NCBI RefSeq assembly: GCF_001729245.1
Contig: NZ_CP015217.1
Coordinates: forward strand, 3,220,001 to 3,284,000
Origin: Leptospira tipperaryensis
GTDB lineage: Bacteria; Spirochaetota; Leptospiria; Leptospirales; Leptospiraceae
Reading direction: 5' to 3'
DNA length: 64,000 nt
Under the pieces are notes generated by a model. It worked only from the letters and a program-made list of their open reading frames with translations. It made no database searches and was not told the origin of the DNA. Made by a program: the position numbers and the translations under genes. Below are positions 46,385 through 56,388 of the stretch, piece after piece. Every line of letters starts with the position of its first letter. Positions within the stretch are counted from its first letter, which is position 1.

Positions 46385-47569
46385 ATGTTGGAATCAATGA
46401 ACGGAATCAAATCGAAAAATAGAGAATTGGATGTGCTCCATTCTCCGGACCAGAGAAAGCATATCATCGAAAAGCATTTACTGAACCAGACCTTAATTAT
46501 AAAAGGCGACGAAGAAGGTTCGACCATAACGATTAAGAAATTTATCCCCGAGGGAGAACGTCTGCTCGTCGAGTTGAACGGGGACATTGATCTCGCTTCG
46601 AAAAACGAAATGGTTCTCTACAGAATTCTCGCGAAGTATGTGCAGCTGGAATGCGCGTTTCAACAAAGCGTCGGCGAAAAAATGGCGGAACTTTCTGTGA
46701 ACCAGATTTCCATCGCAAAATCGAATCGAGCTTTTCCAAGATATCCAGTCTCCGAAGACGCAGCGCATATCACCAATATCAATTCTTCTAAGACCGTGAT
46801 CGACGCATCCCTCTTCAACATTCCGACCTTGGTCAAGGTGAGCTTTGAAGACTATAGAGCTAAATTAAAAACTTATGATTTTGGTATTGTAGAGATCGAC
46901 GTTTTCAAATCGGATCTGGACGAGAAATTCGACGTGGTCAAGAGAACCAAAAAATACATTCATATCGAAAACACCTCGGATGAATCCTCTTACACTTCCA
47001 AAAATGAAAATCAAATCGACGTGGAAGATCAGATTCATCAAGAAATCTCTACTATGATTCGGAAATACAAGGACGAGAAAATTCTTTCCGAAATCATCTA
47101 TCCGATCATTTACATCAATCATTCGAGACAATCGATTCCTCTCGGTTATATCTGGATTCGTAACAAGGAAAAAACTCTTTCCAAGGAGACGATCGATAAG
47201 TTATCGGAACTCGCAAAGGAAATGGTCGGCAGAATCAAAGAATCGAATACAGTAATGACCTCGGAGAAATTTCCGATTCTCGATATCTCCAACAACGGAG
47301 TTTGTGTCAAAATTACAAACGCACATTTGATTCAAACGCTTCCGAAACACACTGGATTTGTATTTGATATCTACATCCGTATGCAGGGATACTTTAAGGT
47401 TTTCGGCGCCGTACGTTGGGTTTCTTACGATTCCACCGGCAATCTGATTCTTGGTTTGGAATTGGTCGCGAAGTCTGCGCTTCCGGGAGAAAGGGAAAAG
47501 TTTCACAAAAACGTGGAGCTATTGGGTCAGGGGAAATTCTCGGGAATGAAAGCCGGTAGCGCCGTCTGA
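46385..47569 (+). CDS. DUF1577 / PilZ-like protein
   Basis: This 394-residue cytosolic protein resembles the Leptospira-specific DUF1577 family. The N-terminal 110 residues contain TLIIKGDEEGSTITIKKF and GERLLVELNGDIDLASKNE, a PilZN-like beta pattern. The C-terminal part (about 285-380) has FPILDISNNGVCVKI, GYFKVFGAVRWVSYD and LGLELVA, which look like a PilZ barrel without a clear RxxxR c-di-GMP switch. It might bind c-di-GMP or be a structural relative. It is monocistronic, divergent in function from its neighbours. Confidence 0.72.
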   Translation: MLESMNGIKSKNRELDVLHSPDQRKHIIEKHLLNQTLIIKGDEEGSTITIKKFIPEGERLLVELNGDIDLASKNEMVLYRILAKYVQLECAFQQSVGEKMAELSVNQISIAKSNRAFPRYPVSEDAAHITNINSSKTVIDASLFNIPTLVKVSFEDYRAKLKTYDFGIVEIDVFKSDLDEKFDVVKRTKKYIHIENTSDESSYTSKNENQIDVEDQIHQEISTMIRKYKDEKILSEIIYPIIYINHSRQSIPLGYIWIRNKEKTLSKETIDKLSELAKEMVGRIKESNTVMTSEKFPILDISNNGVCVKITNAHLIQTLPKHTGFVFDIYIRMQGYFKVFGAVRWVSYDSTGNLILGLELVAKSALPGEREKFHKNVELLGQGKFSGMKAGSAV

Positions 47570-47656
47570 TTCTTCTTTTATCAAAAGTTTTGAGATTAAA
47601 TTCCCAAACACGATCCATTATATTCTAATTTTTGAATATTATTTAAAACAAATACA

Positions 47657-48943
47657 TTAGTATTTATTGAAATAGGCGGATTGAAGAATCGGATCGCAGA
47701 TTCTTCCGTTTGCCCGCGGATCGATTTCTAAAAACGTTCCCGCGTTGTATGGCATTCCGTAGATTTTTCCGTTGGGCGCCAACACGCCACCGGACCAAGC
47801 CCCACCTCCCGGCGCCGTTCCAAAATAAGTCACGGTCAAAGTCTGCGGATCGATTTCAACAAACTCAGTCGCGTCAAAGGGAATTCCGTAAATCTTTCCA
47901 TTCGGAGCAAGCACTCCACCGGAATAAGCTTGTGAGACTCCCGGTGCGGCTCCAAAGGGTGTGAGCGTTTTTGCCACCGGATCAATTTCCACAAACATCG
48001 AGAACGCATCGGGAATTACATAAATCTTTCCATTCGGAGCGAGCACACCACCGGACCACTTACCAAAAAATCCGAAGAAGAAGGATCCGAAATTAGTGTT
48101 CGTCTTTGCTATCGGATCCACTTCCACGAATTGGTTGGCTTGACTTGGAATAGCGTAGATATTTCCGTTCGGTCCCAACACTCCTCCCGCATAAAAAGGA
48201 TTCGCGGTTAGCGCCGTTCCGAATGTCGAATGGGTCCTTGTTACCGGATCCACTTCCGTAAAAAAAAGACTCGAGGCCGGTATTGGATAAAACTTCCCGT
48301 TCGGAGCAAAGACTCCTCCCATAAAATCATTGAATCCGGTAGTAGTTCCGTAAGCGACCGCTCCAAAACTCACCGGATCAAAAGACGCGTAAGCGGTCGT
48401 GCCGGAAGGAATCAGTTCGATGGACCCAGACGGTGAAAGAACTCCGCCGTTCCACTTACTAAATCCAAGAAAGCCGATCCCAAGTGTGTTGGTGATTAAC
48501 CTTGTTACCGGGTCCAATTCCACCAACTTCATACCTTGATTTGTAACGGCGATGATCCTTCCTGCGGGAGTGAGAACCGCTCCTACATAAGCGGATGCAT
48601 CCGTTTCTACTCCGAATGTATTCGCAACGGGAGCTCCCAAACTTCCCTTCGAAGCTTGGAGTTGCAATTCGTTCTGAACTCGAATCCAGTTACTCGGTTG
48701 AATTACTTCGAGAGTCGTTTCCGAACAAATGGATTTTGCAGGACTCACCGGATCAGGTTCTGTCACAGTCGACTGATTCTTTGTGCATCCGGGGTCCGCC
48801 CCCGAATTACAACGAAAAATCAATAAGTTGATAAAAGAAGAAGAGGATGGATCCGGCGGCGCTTTTATAAAACAGCCGCTCAAAAAGAAAAATCCGAAGC
48901 AGAGTAAGGATACAACGTTCAGATAATTACTTTTAAAATCCAT
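47657..48943 (-). CDS. Lipoprotein with seven-bladed beta-propeller repeats
   Basis: The 428-residue protein has a lipoprotein signal peptide ending FFLSGC (Cys24) and a linker rich in Pro/Ser. Seven repeats of about 43 residues then fill residues 118-420, with a consensus GGVLAPNGKIYxIP followed by FVEIDPxxxT and a FG-containing strand. Repeat number seven suggests a closed propeller. The last blades are nearly identical (GGVLAPNGKIYGIP and GGVLAPNGKIYGMP), a sign of recent duplication. It is probably on the outer-membrane surface or in the periplasm; ligand unknown. The AraC-type gene starts upstream on the same strand with 12 bp between them. Confidence 0.8.
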   Translation of the reverse strand: MDFKSNYLNVVSLLCFGFFFLSGCFIKAPPDPSSSSFINLLIFRCNSGADPGCTKNQSTVTEPDPVSPAKSICSETTLEVIQPSNWIRVQNELQLQASKGSLGAPVANTFGVETDASAYVGAVLTPAGRIIAVTNQGMKLVELDPVTRLITNTLGIGFLGFSKWNGGVLSPSGSIELIPSGTTAYASFDPVSFGAVAYGTTTGFNDFMGGVFAPNGKFYPIPASSLFFTEVDPVTRTHSTFGTALTANPFYAGGVLGPNGNIYAIPSQANQFVEVDPIAKTNTNFGSFFFGFFGKWSGGVLAPNGKIYVIPDAFSMFVEIDPVAKTLTPFGAAPGVSQAYSGGVLAPNGKIYGIPFDATEFVEIDPQTLTVTYFGTAPGGGAWSGGVLAPNGKIYGMPYNAGTFLEIDPRANGRICDPILQSAYFNKY

Positions 48944-48955
48944 TCGTAGAATCGT

Positions 48956-50047
48956 TCAGTTGAGTGTAAAAGAATGTTTGTTGAATAGCTGAGCTTCCCT
49001 GAATTTTTTTGGGGACATTCCCGTTTCTCTCAAAAATGCTCTGTGAAATACGGAATTCGAATTAAATCCTACCGCGTTTCCGACCGAGATGACCGAACGA
49101 CTCGGGTCATTGATTAGAATCGCCTTCGCCTCTTCCACTCGGAACTGATTGATATAGTTGTTAAAATTAATTCCTTTGTGATCGTTTAAGTAAGAAGAAA
49201 GTTGATGAACCGAAACTCCAAGTTCTTCTGCGACGCTCGGAAGTCGGATATCTTCGTCCAAATAGATTCTTTCTTCTTGAATGAGATAGTTTAACTGTTT
49301 TTCCAAGGCTTCAATGTCGATATCTCCTAGAAGAGATTTTTTTGAAGTATTCTTCTGAAGGTCCGAGACTGCCGGTTCCCCCAAAAAATCCTGAAAGTAG
49401 ATGCTTACGTAATAGAAATAAATGATTTCCAACGTAGTAACCACTCCCGAAAGGAGAACGAGAACTTTTTTGTCCAAGATGATTCCGACGATTTCCAAAA
49501 CGGCACAGAAGGAGACAGTTACGACCAAACCTCCCAAAACTTTCGACTTGAGGGTGGTGAAGTCAAAAACACGATTTGTAATCATCCGGTAGACGGCGAC
49601 CCCAACGTAGACCATCACAAACAAATCCGTCAAATACAGAAACATCCCAAATTCGTATCGACTTTGTTGATCGTATAAACTTGCAATCGGTATGGATAAA
49701 ACGACCGGTGGAACCAGGTTCCAATAATACATAGAAGGGAGTTTCGAATACTTCGAGAAAACCATGATCGAGATCAGATAGACGAGAATGCCCGCAGTGG
49801 AAAGCGCGATCAAATCGATCTGAAATAAGAACCGTTTCATCCAATTGTAAGAAACAGCGTTTATCGTCGTTTCGTCGAAATACTGAAAAATAGCCGTAAG
49901 AACGAGAAGCGCCGATAAAAAATAATCGATCTGATTCTTTGCCCTCAACAAACGGCCGAGGCCGATGATCAAAGCAAAGAACGCCCCGAATCTCGATATA
50001 TCAATCAGTAACTCTTCTCGTAATAGCCATTCTATTGTGTTTACCAT
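48956..50047 (-). CDS. Membrane-bound AraC-family transcriptional regulator
   Basis: From the ATG at 50047 (GGAAG eight bases upstream) the protein has 363 residues. The first 215 or so form about seven membrane helices, and the C-terminal 100 are an AraC-type double helix-turn-helix: LPSVAEELGVSVHQLSSYLN, then VISVGNAVGFNSNSVFHRAF and ETGMSPKKFRE. This layout senses something in or at the membrane and binds DNA while anchored. Target genes are unknown; the propeller lipoprotein downstream (12 bp gap) is in the same orientation and may share its transcript. A TTG at 50062 is an alternative start. Confidence 0.85.
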   Translation of the reverse strand: MVNTIEWLLREELLIDISRFGAFFALIIGLGRLLRAKNQIDYFLSALLVLTAIFQYFDETTINAVSYNWMKRFLFQIDLIALSTAGILVYLISIMVFSKYSKLPSMYYWNLVPPVVLSIPIASLYDQQSRYEFGMFLYLTDLFVMVYVGVAVYRMITNRVFDFTTLKSKVLGGLVVTVSFCAVLEIVGIILDKKVLVLLSGVVTTLEIIYFYYVSIYFQDFLGEPAVSDLQKNTSKKSLLGDIDIEALEKQLNYLIQEERIYLDEDIRLPSVAEELGVSVHQLSSYLNDHKGINFNNYINQFRVEEAKAILINDPSRSVISVGNAVGFNSNSVFHRAFLRETGMSPKKFREAQLFNKHSFTLN

Positions 50048-50467
50048 AGTCTCAACTTCCAAAATCGAATTTCTTCTTTTTTATAATTCCGGTCTTTTTT
50101 TCTAAAAGTACACTCGCTCATCAAAATCGCTTTCATTTCTACGAATGAATCTTTTTCATTTAAGAAACCGTTCAATTGACCAACAAAATAACACCGCTCA
50201 TTTTTCACTTAAAAGATTGCCACCATCTTCTCCATGGATTGAACAACGCTTTTTTAAGAACAAACGTCTATCCAAGATCCATGGGAGTTTAATAACTTAT
50301 TTCCAAAAAATTCAATCCCCCTTCTACGTCCCATCCTTCTTTTCAAATCCCTATAATTTTCTTTCATAACTTGGTTCGCATTTAAAAGCTGAGCATTCAT
50401 ACGAACTGCTGATTTATAGAACGAAAGTAAGTTCATTTCTTGCAAGGCTCGGTCAAATTGTCAGAGA

Positions 50468-50905
50468 CTATCCGATTTTTTCCGAAACAACGAACGAGTT
50501 ATTTAAAATTGGAAACAAATGTTCGATTTCGCATTGTAGTCTTATGTAGAGCCAATCCATCTGCTCATTCGAATCGTTCACAAAGGATGAAGGTCTTTCT
50601 AAAATCAAAGAAGGCAAGGACCACATCGTAATATATTGGCGAAACCGATTTTTCAGTTCGTTTCGATTTAATTTTGTGCAAAATTCGAATTCTTCTCCCA
50701 ATAGTTTTTCTTCCGGTAATAGCTCCAACAGAATCAAACTGGATTCCGTCATTAGATGTTCGTTCAACTTTGCGTTTACGGTCGCAAGAATATCCAGAAC
50801 CTCGCTGACTCGATTCGTGACAGAGTCCGTTCTTAAAATTCGAATCAATTCAATTACCAATCTCTTCAAGACTTCGTTTTGTTTTTTATATACCTGAGTT
50901 TGCAT
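50468..50905 (-). CDS. Divergent hemerythrin-like protein
   Basis: This 145-residue, all-helical protein has the length and helix order of hemerythrin-like proteins. One HxxxE pair is visible (NEHLMTESSLILLEL), and a second segment EIEHLFPIL matches the fourth-helix site. Other His ligands of the usual set are missing, so the diiron site may be incomplete. It resembles the protein at 55711-56163 in overall pattern. It lies 44 bp after the methyl-accepting chemotaxis gene on the same strand and is probably cotranscribed. A GTG at 50920 is an alternative start. Confidence 0.5.
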   Translation of the reverse strand: MQTQVYKKQNEVLKRLVIELIRILRTDSVTNRVSEVLDILATVNAKLNEHLMTESSLILLELLPEEKLLGEEFEFCTKLNRNELKNRFRQYITMWSLPSLILERPSSFVNDSNEQMDWLYIRLQCEIEHLFPILNNSFVVSEKIG

Positions 50906-50963
50906 GTTAGCTTCTTTCACCTCGATCTTTCTATATCTAAACCAGATTCTTTTTAGTTAGGGC

Positions 50964-52595
50964 TTATCCCTTTTTTATTTTTTCTATCTTTATCGATTTT
51001 TCATTGAGTTGATCGGAATAATCCATCAAGGACTTTGAAATGGTAAGACTTCCGTTAGTTATCTGCGAGATCTTTGAGATCTGAGTTTCCATTCCGGAAT
51101 TCGCACTCTTATGTTGTTTGATCGAATTGTAAATCTCGTCCGATTTTTTGTCGATCTGATCGCTGCTGTATTTGATTCTCGCCCGTTTCTGGGTTTGGAG
51201 CGCTACGAGATCTACGATCTCCTCGCTCGAAGATTTTAGATTACTTAAGTCTTTTATAATATTTTCATATAATTCCTTGGATCGATCCACGAGAGAATGT
51301 CCAAGGTTGGCTTCCTGGATACTCCTCTGGATCAGAGATTCGATCGTCTTCATACTCTTATCGGTCTCCTGCGCCAAGGCGCCGATCTCACGGGCGACTA
51401 CGGAAAAGCCCCTTCCGTATGCGCCCGCTCTCGCCGATTCTATTGCGGCGTTGAGGGCGAGTAAGTTTACGCGTTCCGAGATTTGTTTGATAAGAGAGGT
51501 GATCAATTTCATCTCCTTTGAATTGTCTTCTATCTTGGAAACGCTATTTGCGAGCAAGACGATCGTATTCGATCCGCTTTCTATGTTATTTTTCATAGCG
51601 GAAACTCCCTTTAATGAAGTTTCAACCGCGGAGCCTACGTGATCGATCATCTCGTCGAGTTGTTTGATTTCTACGTTCAGAGAAGAAACCAAGATATAAT
51701 AAGAATCCGAATTTCGATCTATATTATTGATCTCCCCTTTGATCGAATTCGCGAGCGAATAGATTTCTTGGATTCTTTCGTTCTCCTCGCTGATATTAGA
51801 ATTAAGAACGTGAGAAGTCTCGTTGATGAGATGAGTAAGAGCCGAAACTTCGGAAAACTTACTTTTGATCGCGTTTGTTTCCGTGATCAGATTATTTCCG
51901 TATTTATGAATCGTTTCCGCCAAAGAAAGAAGAGCCGGACTATCCATGAGCTGCTCCTCCGTCTGCGCAGTGATCTGAATCTCTCCGGATTGAATTCTTC
52001 GATTGAGAATCGAAATCGTAGAACTCACCTTTTTAGAATCTTTATATAAGAATATATTGAGAAAGAATAGAAAACCCAAGGTGCCCATTCCGAAAATACA
52101 AAACATACCGATGCTAAAACCTGACTGTTCCAGATATTCGATTCTCATACTTTCGATATTTTGGCGGCTCATCTGCCTTCCTATCGATTCAGAATTCTTA
52201 GCGTCGAAGATCACTGGGTTTGTAGATTGAAAATTTAACAAACGCATCCAAGAGCCTTTTACAAAGGCGCTCCAAATAAAACCAAGCCAATTCCGAGATT
52301 CTACTTTCGCGTCCGAAACCGTTGGGTATTCGACCTCGCGGAGATTTTCGGATTCTTGAAACTTCTCTTCGCCCTCTCCCAACTCACTCGTATTATGGAA
52401 CGAATCCAATTGTCTTAGCTGCTCTAAACGTTTGTGATAAGCTTCCTCAACGAGTTGATCTCTATTTTTAAACTGAAACAGAGTGGAACAAAATAAAATT
52501 GTATAAAACAACGTTGCGATACTGAGCATTCCGTTCGGTCTTTTGAGAACTCGAAAGGTCCTTCGAAAGATATTTATCTCAGATTTGTTTTTCAT
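50964..52595 (-). CDS. Methyl-accepting chemotaxis protein
   Basis: The 543-residue receptor has an N-terminal membrane helix (about 23-40), a short periplasmic region of about 115 residues and a second helix (about 162-182). A long cytoplasmic coiled coil follows with the signalling hairpin [20 protein letters not shown], then [21 protein letters not shown]. No clear HAMP domain is seen. Adaptation sites are not obvious. It should feed CheA/CheW, whose genes are elsewhere. A hemerythrin-like gene lies downstream and a globin gene upstream on the same strand, so it may report oxygen, nitric oxide or redox state. Confidence 0.9.
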   Translation of the reverse strand: MKNKSEINIFRRTFRVLKRPNGMLSIATLFYTILFCSTLFQFKNRDQLVEEAYHKRLEQLRQLDSFHNTSELGEGEEKFQESENLREVEYPTVSDAKVESRNWLGFIWSAFVKGSWMRLLNFQSTNPVIFDAKNSESIGRQMSRQNIESMRIEYLEQSGFSIGMFCIFGMGTLGFLFFLNIFLYKDSKKVSSTISILNRRIQSGEIQITAQTEEQLMDSPALLSLAETIHKYGNNLITETNAIKSKFSEVSALTHLINETSHVLNSNISEENERIQEIYSLANSIKGEINNIDRNSDSYYILVSSLNVEIKQLDEMIDHVGSAVETSLKGVSAMKNNIESGSNTIVLLANSVSKIEDNSKEMKLITSLIKQISERVNLLALNAAIESARAGAYGRGFSVVAREIGALAQETDKSMKTIESLIQRSIQEANLGHSLVDRSKELYENIIKDLSNLKSSSEEIVDLVALQTQKRARIKYSSDQIDKKSDEIYNSIKQHKSANSGMETQISKISQITNGSLTISKSLMDYSDQLNEKSIKIEKIKKG

Positions 52596-52663
52596 ACTTG
52601 CACCAAACTCTGTACAAAGAAAGAGGTCGGTTTCGCAACTTGAGTTTTTGAAACCGATTTCAA

Positions 52664-53077
52664 TTACTGCTGACTACCTTCGATCGCAGTTTTTGCGACG
52701 ATCTGATAGATATCAGTCCATAAGCCTCTTAATTTTGGAGTAAACTCGGCTCCTAAACCTTGTTGCAGAGTAGCAAGGAGAGCCGCGCCGACGACATCGT
52801 AGTCTTTCGACTGAACGCCGTATTTTACGTGACGTTTTCCCATGTCCTGAATGACGGGAACTAAATTAGCAAGATCCCCCAAACCGGAAACCAGGGTTCT
52901 TAGCATCAACATGAGCTTTCTTCCTTGTTCGTTCATGTCACCCTTGAACAGCGACTTATAACTTGGTTCCAACTCAAAAAGTTTACTATAAAACAAAGCA
53001 GCAACCTCATCCTTGTTTGTATAAACTTTCTCAAAGCTTGCTCTTACTAATTCAATTTCCTCATTTCCCAATGCCAT
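52664..53077 (-). CDS. Single-domain globin
   Basis: The 137-residue protein has the globin fold of the flavohemoglobin heme domain without a reductase. The proximal His83 is in [11 protein letters not shown], Tyr30 in ALFYSKLF matches the B10 position, and LYSK-like and [11 protein letters not shown] helices agree. Such globins bind oxygen or nitric oxide, acting in detoxification or sensing. It lies 68 bp upstream of the chemotaxis receptor gene on the same strand, so it is probably in the same operon. Confidence 0.87.
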   Translation of the reverse strand: MALGNEEIELVRASFEKVYTNKDEVAALFYSKLFELEPSYKSLFKGDMNEQGRKLMLMLRTLVSGLGDLANLVPVIQDMGKRHVKYGVQSKDYDVVGAALLATLQQGLGAEFTPKLRGLWTDIYQIVAKTAIEGSQQ

Positions 53078-53404
53078 CGATCGCTCCCGATATTTTTTTC
53101 GGATTCTATCAAAGGAAAAAAGGTATCACAAGTTTATTTTGCATTTATTGAGGAGAGTCAACTTTCATCTTAATTCAATTCGTACTGTAAAACAGAGGTA
53201 GTATTGATTTATAATTAAATACCATATTCGTTTTATTTTTCACAATTGAGAATCAATTTGCTTTTGATTGTCTTCGTTTGCTAATTTAAAGCCGATCCTC
53301 ACGCCGGATTTAGAAAGTTGCTCAATTAAAAATTTCTTATCATTTTTTATTGAATTAAAATATCGAGATTTGAACCTTAGTAAAGATGCGTTCGGAGAAA
53401 CAGA
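53078..53404. other. AT-rich intergenic space between globin and STAS genes
   Basis: About 330 bp between divergent genes with runs of A/T. It should carry both promoters. No gene or structured RNA was recognised. Confidence 0.45.
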
Positions 53405-53809
53405 ATGGATGCCAAAACAGACTCAATCAGCTACAAGACCAATGATATGAAATTAACGATTGAACATATTTCTTCCGCAGGCACTCTTCCCGGGCCGGCC
53501 GTTATCTTTCAAATTCAGGGAGATATCAACATCTTTTCCGCCAAAAAGCTAAAGGACGCATTCAACGAATCCATCGAAAACGAAGTTTACATTCTTCTAA
53601 TAGACTTATCCGGCGTAAGAGTCATGGATTCTTCGGGGATCGCGACCTTTATCGCTACCCATTCGCGACTCAACAAAATGCCGAACGCGGGAGTGATTCT
53701 TTATTCGTTAACGCCTGAAATCGAAAAGATGCTGGAGCTAACCCGATTAAAATCCTTACTTCGCACTGCATCCAACTTTTCCGAAGCAATTCGATTGTTT
53801 AGCCCCTGA
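53405..53809 (+). CDS. STAS-domain anti-sigma factor antagonist-like protein
   Basis: The 134-residue protein has a STAS domain (about 15-125): VIFQIQGDINIFSAKKLKDA, then LLIDLSGVRVMDSSGIATF. The phospho-acceptor serine lies in DSSG (75-78). GGAG precedes the ATG. STAS proteins of this kind are switched by serine kinases and phosphatases in partner-switching systems, but no kinase partner lies nearby. It heads the plus-strand half of the sensory cluster, 216 bp before the EAL gene. Confidence 0.88.
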   Translation: MDAKTDSISYKTNDMKLTIEHISSAGTLPGPAVIFQIQGDINIFSAKKLKDAFNESIENEVYILLIDLSGVRVMDSSGIATFIATHSRLNKMPNAGVILYSLTPEIEKMLELTRLKSLLRTASNFSEAIRLFSP

Positions 53810-54025
53810 TCTAAATCCGTTTCCCTTCTTTCTAATTCTTTCCAAGCGTAGCCTTTCTATGTCCTCTGCATTTTTACAAATTCTATCCCAACATAGAATT
53901 TGAATCCTTGCTACACGGAGATCATGATTACTAATTTTTTATAAAACTAAATTATAAAACTTATAAGTCCGTTTTCTATTTATAAACCAAATTGTTAAAC
54001 TACTCGAGTATAGGCTGGTAGCAAA

Positions 54026-55708
54026 GTGACTAACAATACACAAGTTTCCCCTCTCATTTTAAGAAGAGCGATTAAATTCTGCTCAGATAATTCGAAAGAA
54101 GGTATCGTACTCTATTCGAAAAATTGGGAGCTATTATATACGAATGCTACGTTCGATGAACTCCTACAGTCACCGAATTTTCAAAGTATTCAAGATTCTC
54201 TCTTATCGTATCTAAAGACGACAAAAGGAATTCAATATGAGAAGGAAATGGGTCTTTCCAGCATTCTTCTGGAATCCGGCCTAATCGATGTCGCTTATTT
54301 TAACGATATGACTTTGATGTTGAACTTCATCATCCATGATCTGGAAGAAGTCAATGCCATACGTTTTCTTACCGTGAGACAAAATCTTTCTTCGGATTCT
54401 AAAGAATCTTTTTATCAGGATCGTTTTACAGGACTTCCGAATAAGAACTATTTTCTTTCCATCTACAGCAATAATCGAATCTACAGTAATAAGCCGAATC
54501 AGCCCTACTTTCTTTTTCTGATCTCCCTTTCCAATCCGGATTCTATCCTAAATAAGGAAGATAACTTTTATTACGAATCGATCGCTCTGAAGATTGCGGA
54601 GCGTCTTAAGAAATACATTTCCAAAGGGGATCAGATCTTTCGTCTCGGTTCGGAGCGTTTTTTGATCGCGAGTTCGAACATAGAATCCGAGCTCGAAGCC
54701 GAATGGTTCGCGGAATGTATCATACTTTTGTTTTCATTCCCGTTTACTTACCGCGAAAGAGAGTTTCACCTCAATGCAAACGTCGGTTACGCGCAATTTG
54801 ATCAATTGGTCAATTCCGATCTAAATTCTTTGCGAATTCTGGAAGAAGCGGTGCAACAATCCGCTCTCATCGGTCCGAATTCCTTTTATCACTATGATAG
54901 AAGTACGATCGAACAGAATGCGACGAGGGCAAAAATCGAAATCGATTTAAGAAAAGTATTAAACCGAAATGAATTGGAACTCGCTTATCAGCCGATTATG
55001 GATCTTCGTCAGGATTCGATTCTTTCTATGGAAGTTTTATTACGCTGGAATCATCCCGAAAAAGGAAAATTGATGCCGGCGAGTTTTATTTCCATCGCAG
55101 AGAGTTCTAGTTTTATCAAGACGATAGGAGAATGGCTGATCTGGGATACTTTGAAATCCTACAGCACTTCCATCTTAAAGGAAAATCAGATCTGCATTTC
55201 GCTTAACATTTCCGCAAAACAGCTCAACGACAAACAGATTTTCAACGTCCTAAAGGAAGCCACCGATTTTTACGGAATCTCACCCGATTCTATCATTTTG
55301 GAAATTATCGAAGATTCTTTTGACAGTAATCTTGTAAAAGTCAACAAGGTGATCGCCCTTCTTAAAGACTTTGGTTATCGATTTGCGATAGACGACTTCG
55401 GCAAGGGTTATTCTTCCCTTGGAAGACTACAGACGCTTCCAGTCGACTACATTAAACTGGATAAGGTATTTCTTTTTAATTACTTTAAATCTTCCAGTAA
55501 GACAATCATTTCCTCTTTGATCAATCTGATCCAAGCCATGGATAAGGCTATCATTGTGGAAGGCGTTGAAAATCCGAATCAGCACGAGCTTTTGAAGGAG
55601 CTCAACTGCAACTATGCGCAAGGTTATTACTATTCTTATCCTTTGGAAGCCTCCAAGGTAGAGGAATACATCAAGACAAAACTGACTCAAAAAATTAGCA
55701 GGAATTAA
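54026..55708 (+). CDS. Degenerate-GGDEF/EAL c-di-GMP phosphodiesterase
   Basis: The 560-residue protein starts at a GTG and has a PAS-like N-terminal region (about 20-120), a GGDEF-type domain and an EAL domain. The GGDEF site reads LGSERF, so cyclase activity is unlikely. The EAL domain is well preserved: MEVLLRWNHP, SLNISAKQL, EIIEDSF, FAIDDFGKGYSSLGRL and KLDKVFL, then IIVEGVEN, suggesting active hydrolysis of c-di-GMP. The hemerythrin-like gene starts two bases after its stop, so an iron-site sensor and the phosphodiesterase are probably made together. Confidence 0.88.
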   Translation: MTNNTQVSPLILRRAIKFCSDNSKEGIVLYSKNWELLYTNATFDELLQSPNFQSIQDSLLSYLKTTKGIQYEKEMGLSSILLESGLIDVAYFNDMTLMLNFIIHDLEEVNAIRFLTVRQNLSSDSKESFYQDRFTGLPNKNYFLSIYSNNRIYSNKPNQPYFLFLISLSNPDSILNKEDNFYYESIALKIAERLKKYISKGDQIFRLGSERFLIASSNIESELEAEWFAECIILLFSFPFTYREREFHLNANVGYAQFDQLVNSDLNSLRILEEAVQQSALIGPNSFYHYDRSTIEQNATRAKIEIDLRKVLNRNELELAYQPIMDLRQDSILSMEVLLRWNHPEKGKLMPASFISIAESSSFIKTIGEWLIWDTLKSYSTSILKENQICISLNISAKQLNDKQIFNVLKEATDFYGISPDSIILEIIEDSFDSNLVKVNKVIALLKDFGYRFAIDDFGKGYSSLGRLQTLPVDYIKLDKVFLFNYFKSSSKTIISSLINLIQAMDKAIIVEGVENPNQHELLKELNCNYAQGYYYSYPLEASKVEEYIKTKLTQKISRN

Positions 55709-55710
55709 AC

Positions 55711-56163
55711 ATGGAATTGATCGGAAAACTCAAAAAACAACACCAGATCGTAAATGAATACGCCCATCAGATCGAATCCGAGATCGACAAAGCGAATCCG
55801 AACATAGGACATCTGGTCGAACTGCTTTCTATCTTTTCAGCCTCCTTGCTCTTTCACCTAAACGTGGAAGACATGGAACTCTATCTAAAGATGGAACACT
55901 ACACTCATAATTCTCCGACACTCGTTTCTCTTTTTGAACAATACCAAAAGACGATGTTCGGTTTAAAAGATACGTTGCTGGATTATGCGAGTAAATACTC
56001 GGATCCTCTTACCATTGAAATGAATTTTACCAACTTCAAAGAGGAGACGACCGAGATCTTAGGCCATCTCAGGAAAAGAATCGATCGGGAAGAATCCGAA
56101 TTCTATCCTTTGATCGAAGAAATTTTAAGAAAACTTTCAACCGAACAACAGGTCGCGAAATAA
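55711..56163 (+). CDS. Hemerythrin-domain protein
   Basis: The 150-residue four-helix protein shows the diiron ligand pattern of hemerythrin-like proteins: His11 in KKQHQIVNEY, His49 and Glu53 in LFHLNVEDMELYL, and His119 followed by Glu127/128 in LGHLRKRIDREESEFYPLI. It should bind oxygen or nitric oxide, or act as an iron or redox sensor. It is translated directly after the EAL protein (2-bp gap), implying a functional link such as control of c-di-GMP breakdown. Confidence 0.85.
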   Translation: MELIGKLKKQHQIVNEYAHQIESEIDKANPNIGHLVELLSIFSASLLFHLNVEDMELYLKMEHYTHNSPTLVSLFEQYQKTMFGLKDTLLDYASKYSDPLTIEMNFTNFKEETTEILGHLRKRIDREESEFYPLIEEILRKLSTEQQVAK

Positions 56164-56388
56164 GACCGTAAAGAATCCTTTGATAAGAATGAAACCAAAT
56201 ACTAAATCACAATTCGGATCTAACGAAAAACATGGATTACCTTTAGATTCGTTTGTGAACTTCATTAACACATTTAACATAAATTCAAACACCAGCTCTT
56301 CTTATTCCATTAAACGTTCACTCAGTTTATTCATTTTATCATCCTCGGAACATAGGAGAGTGATTATCAAAACTATTTCGAGAATTTT

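Noticed and set aside
50254..50445. Short minus-strand frame between the AraC regulator and the hemerythrin-like gene
   Set aside because: It is 63 codons, has no ribosome-binding site and no recognisable features.
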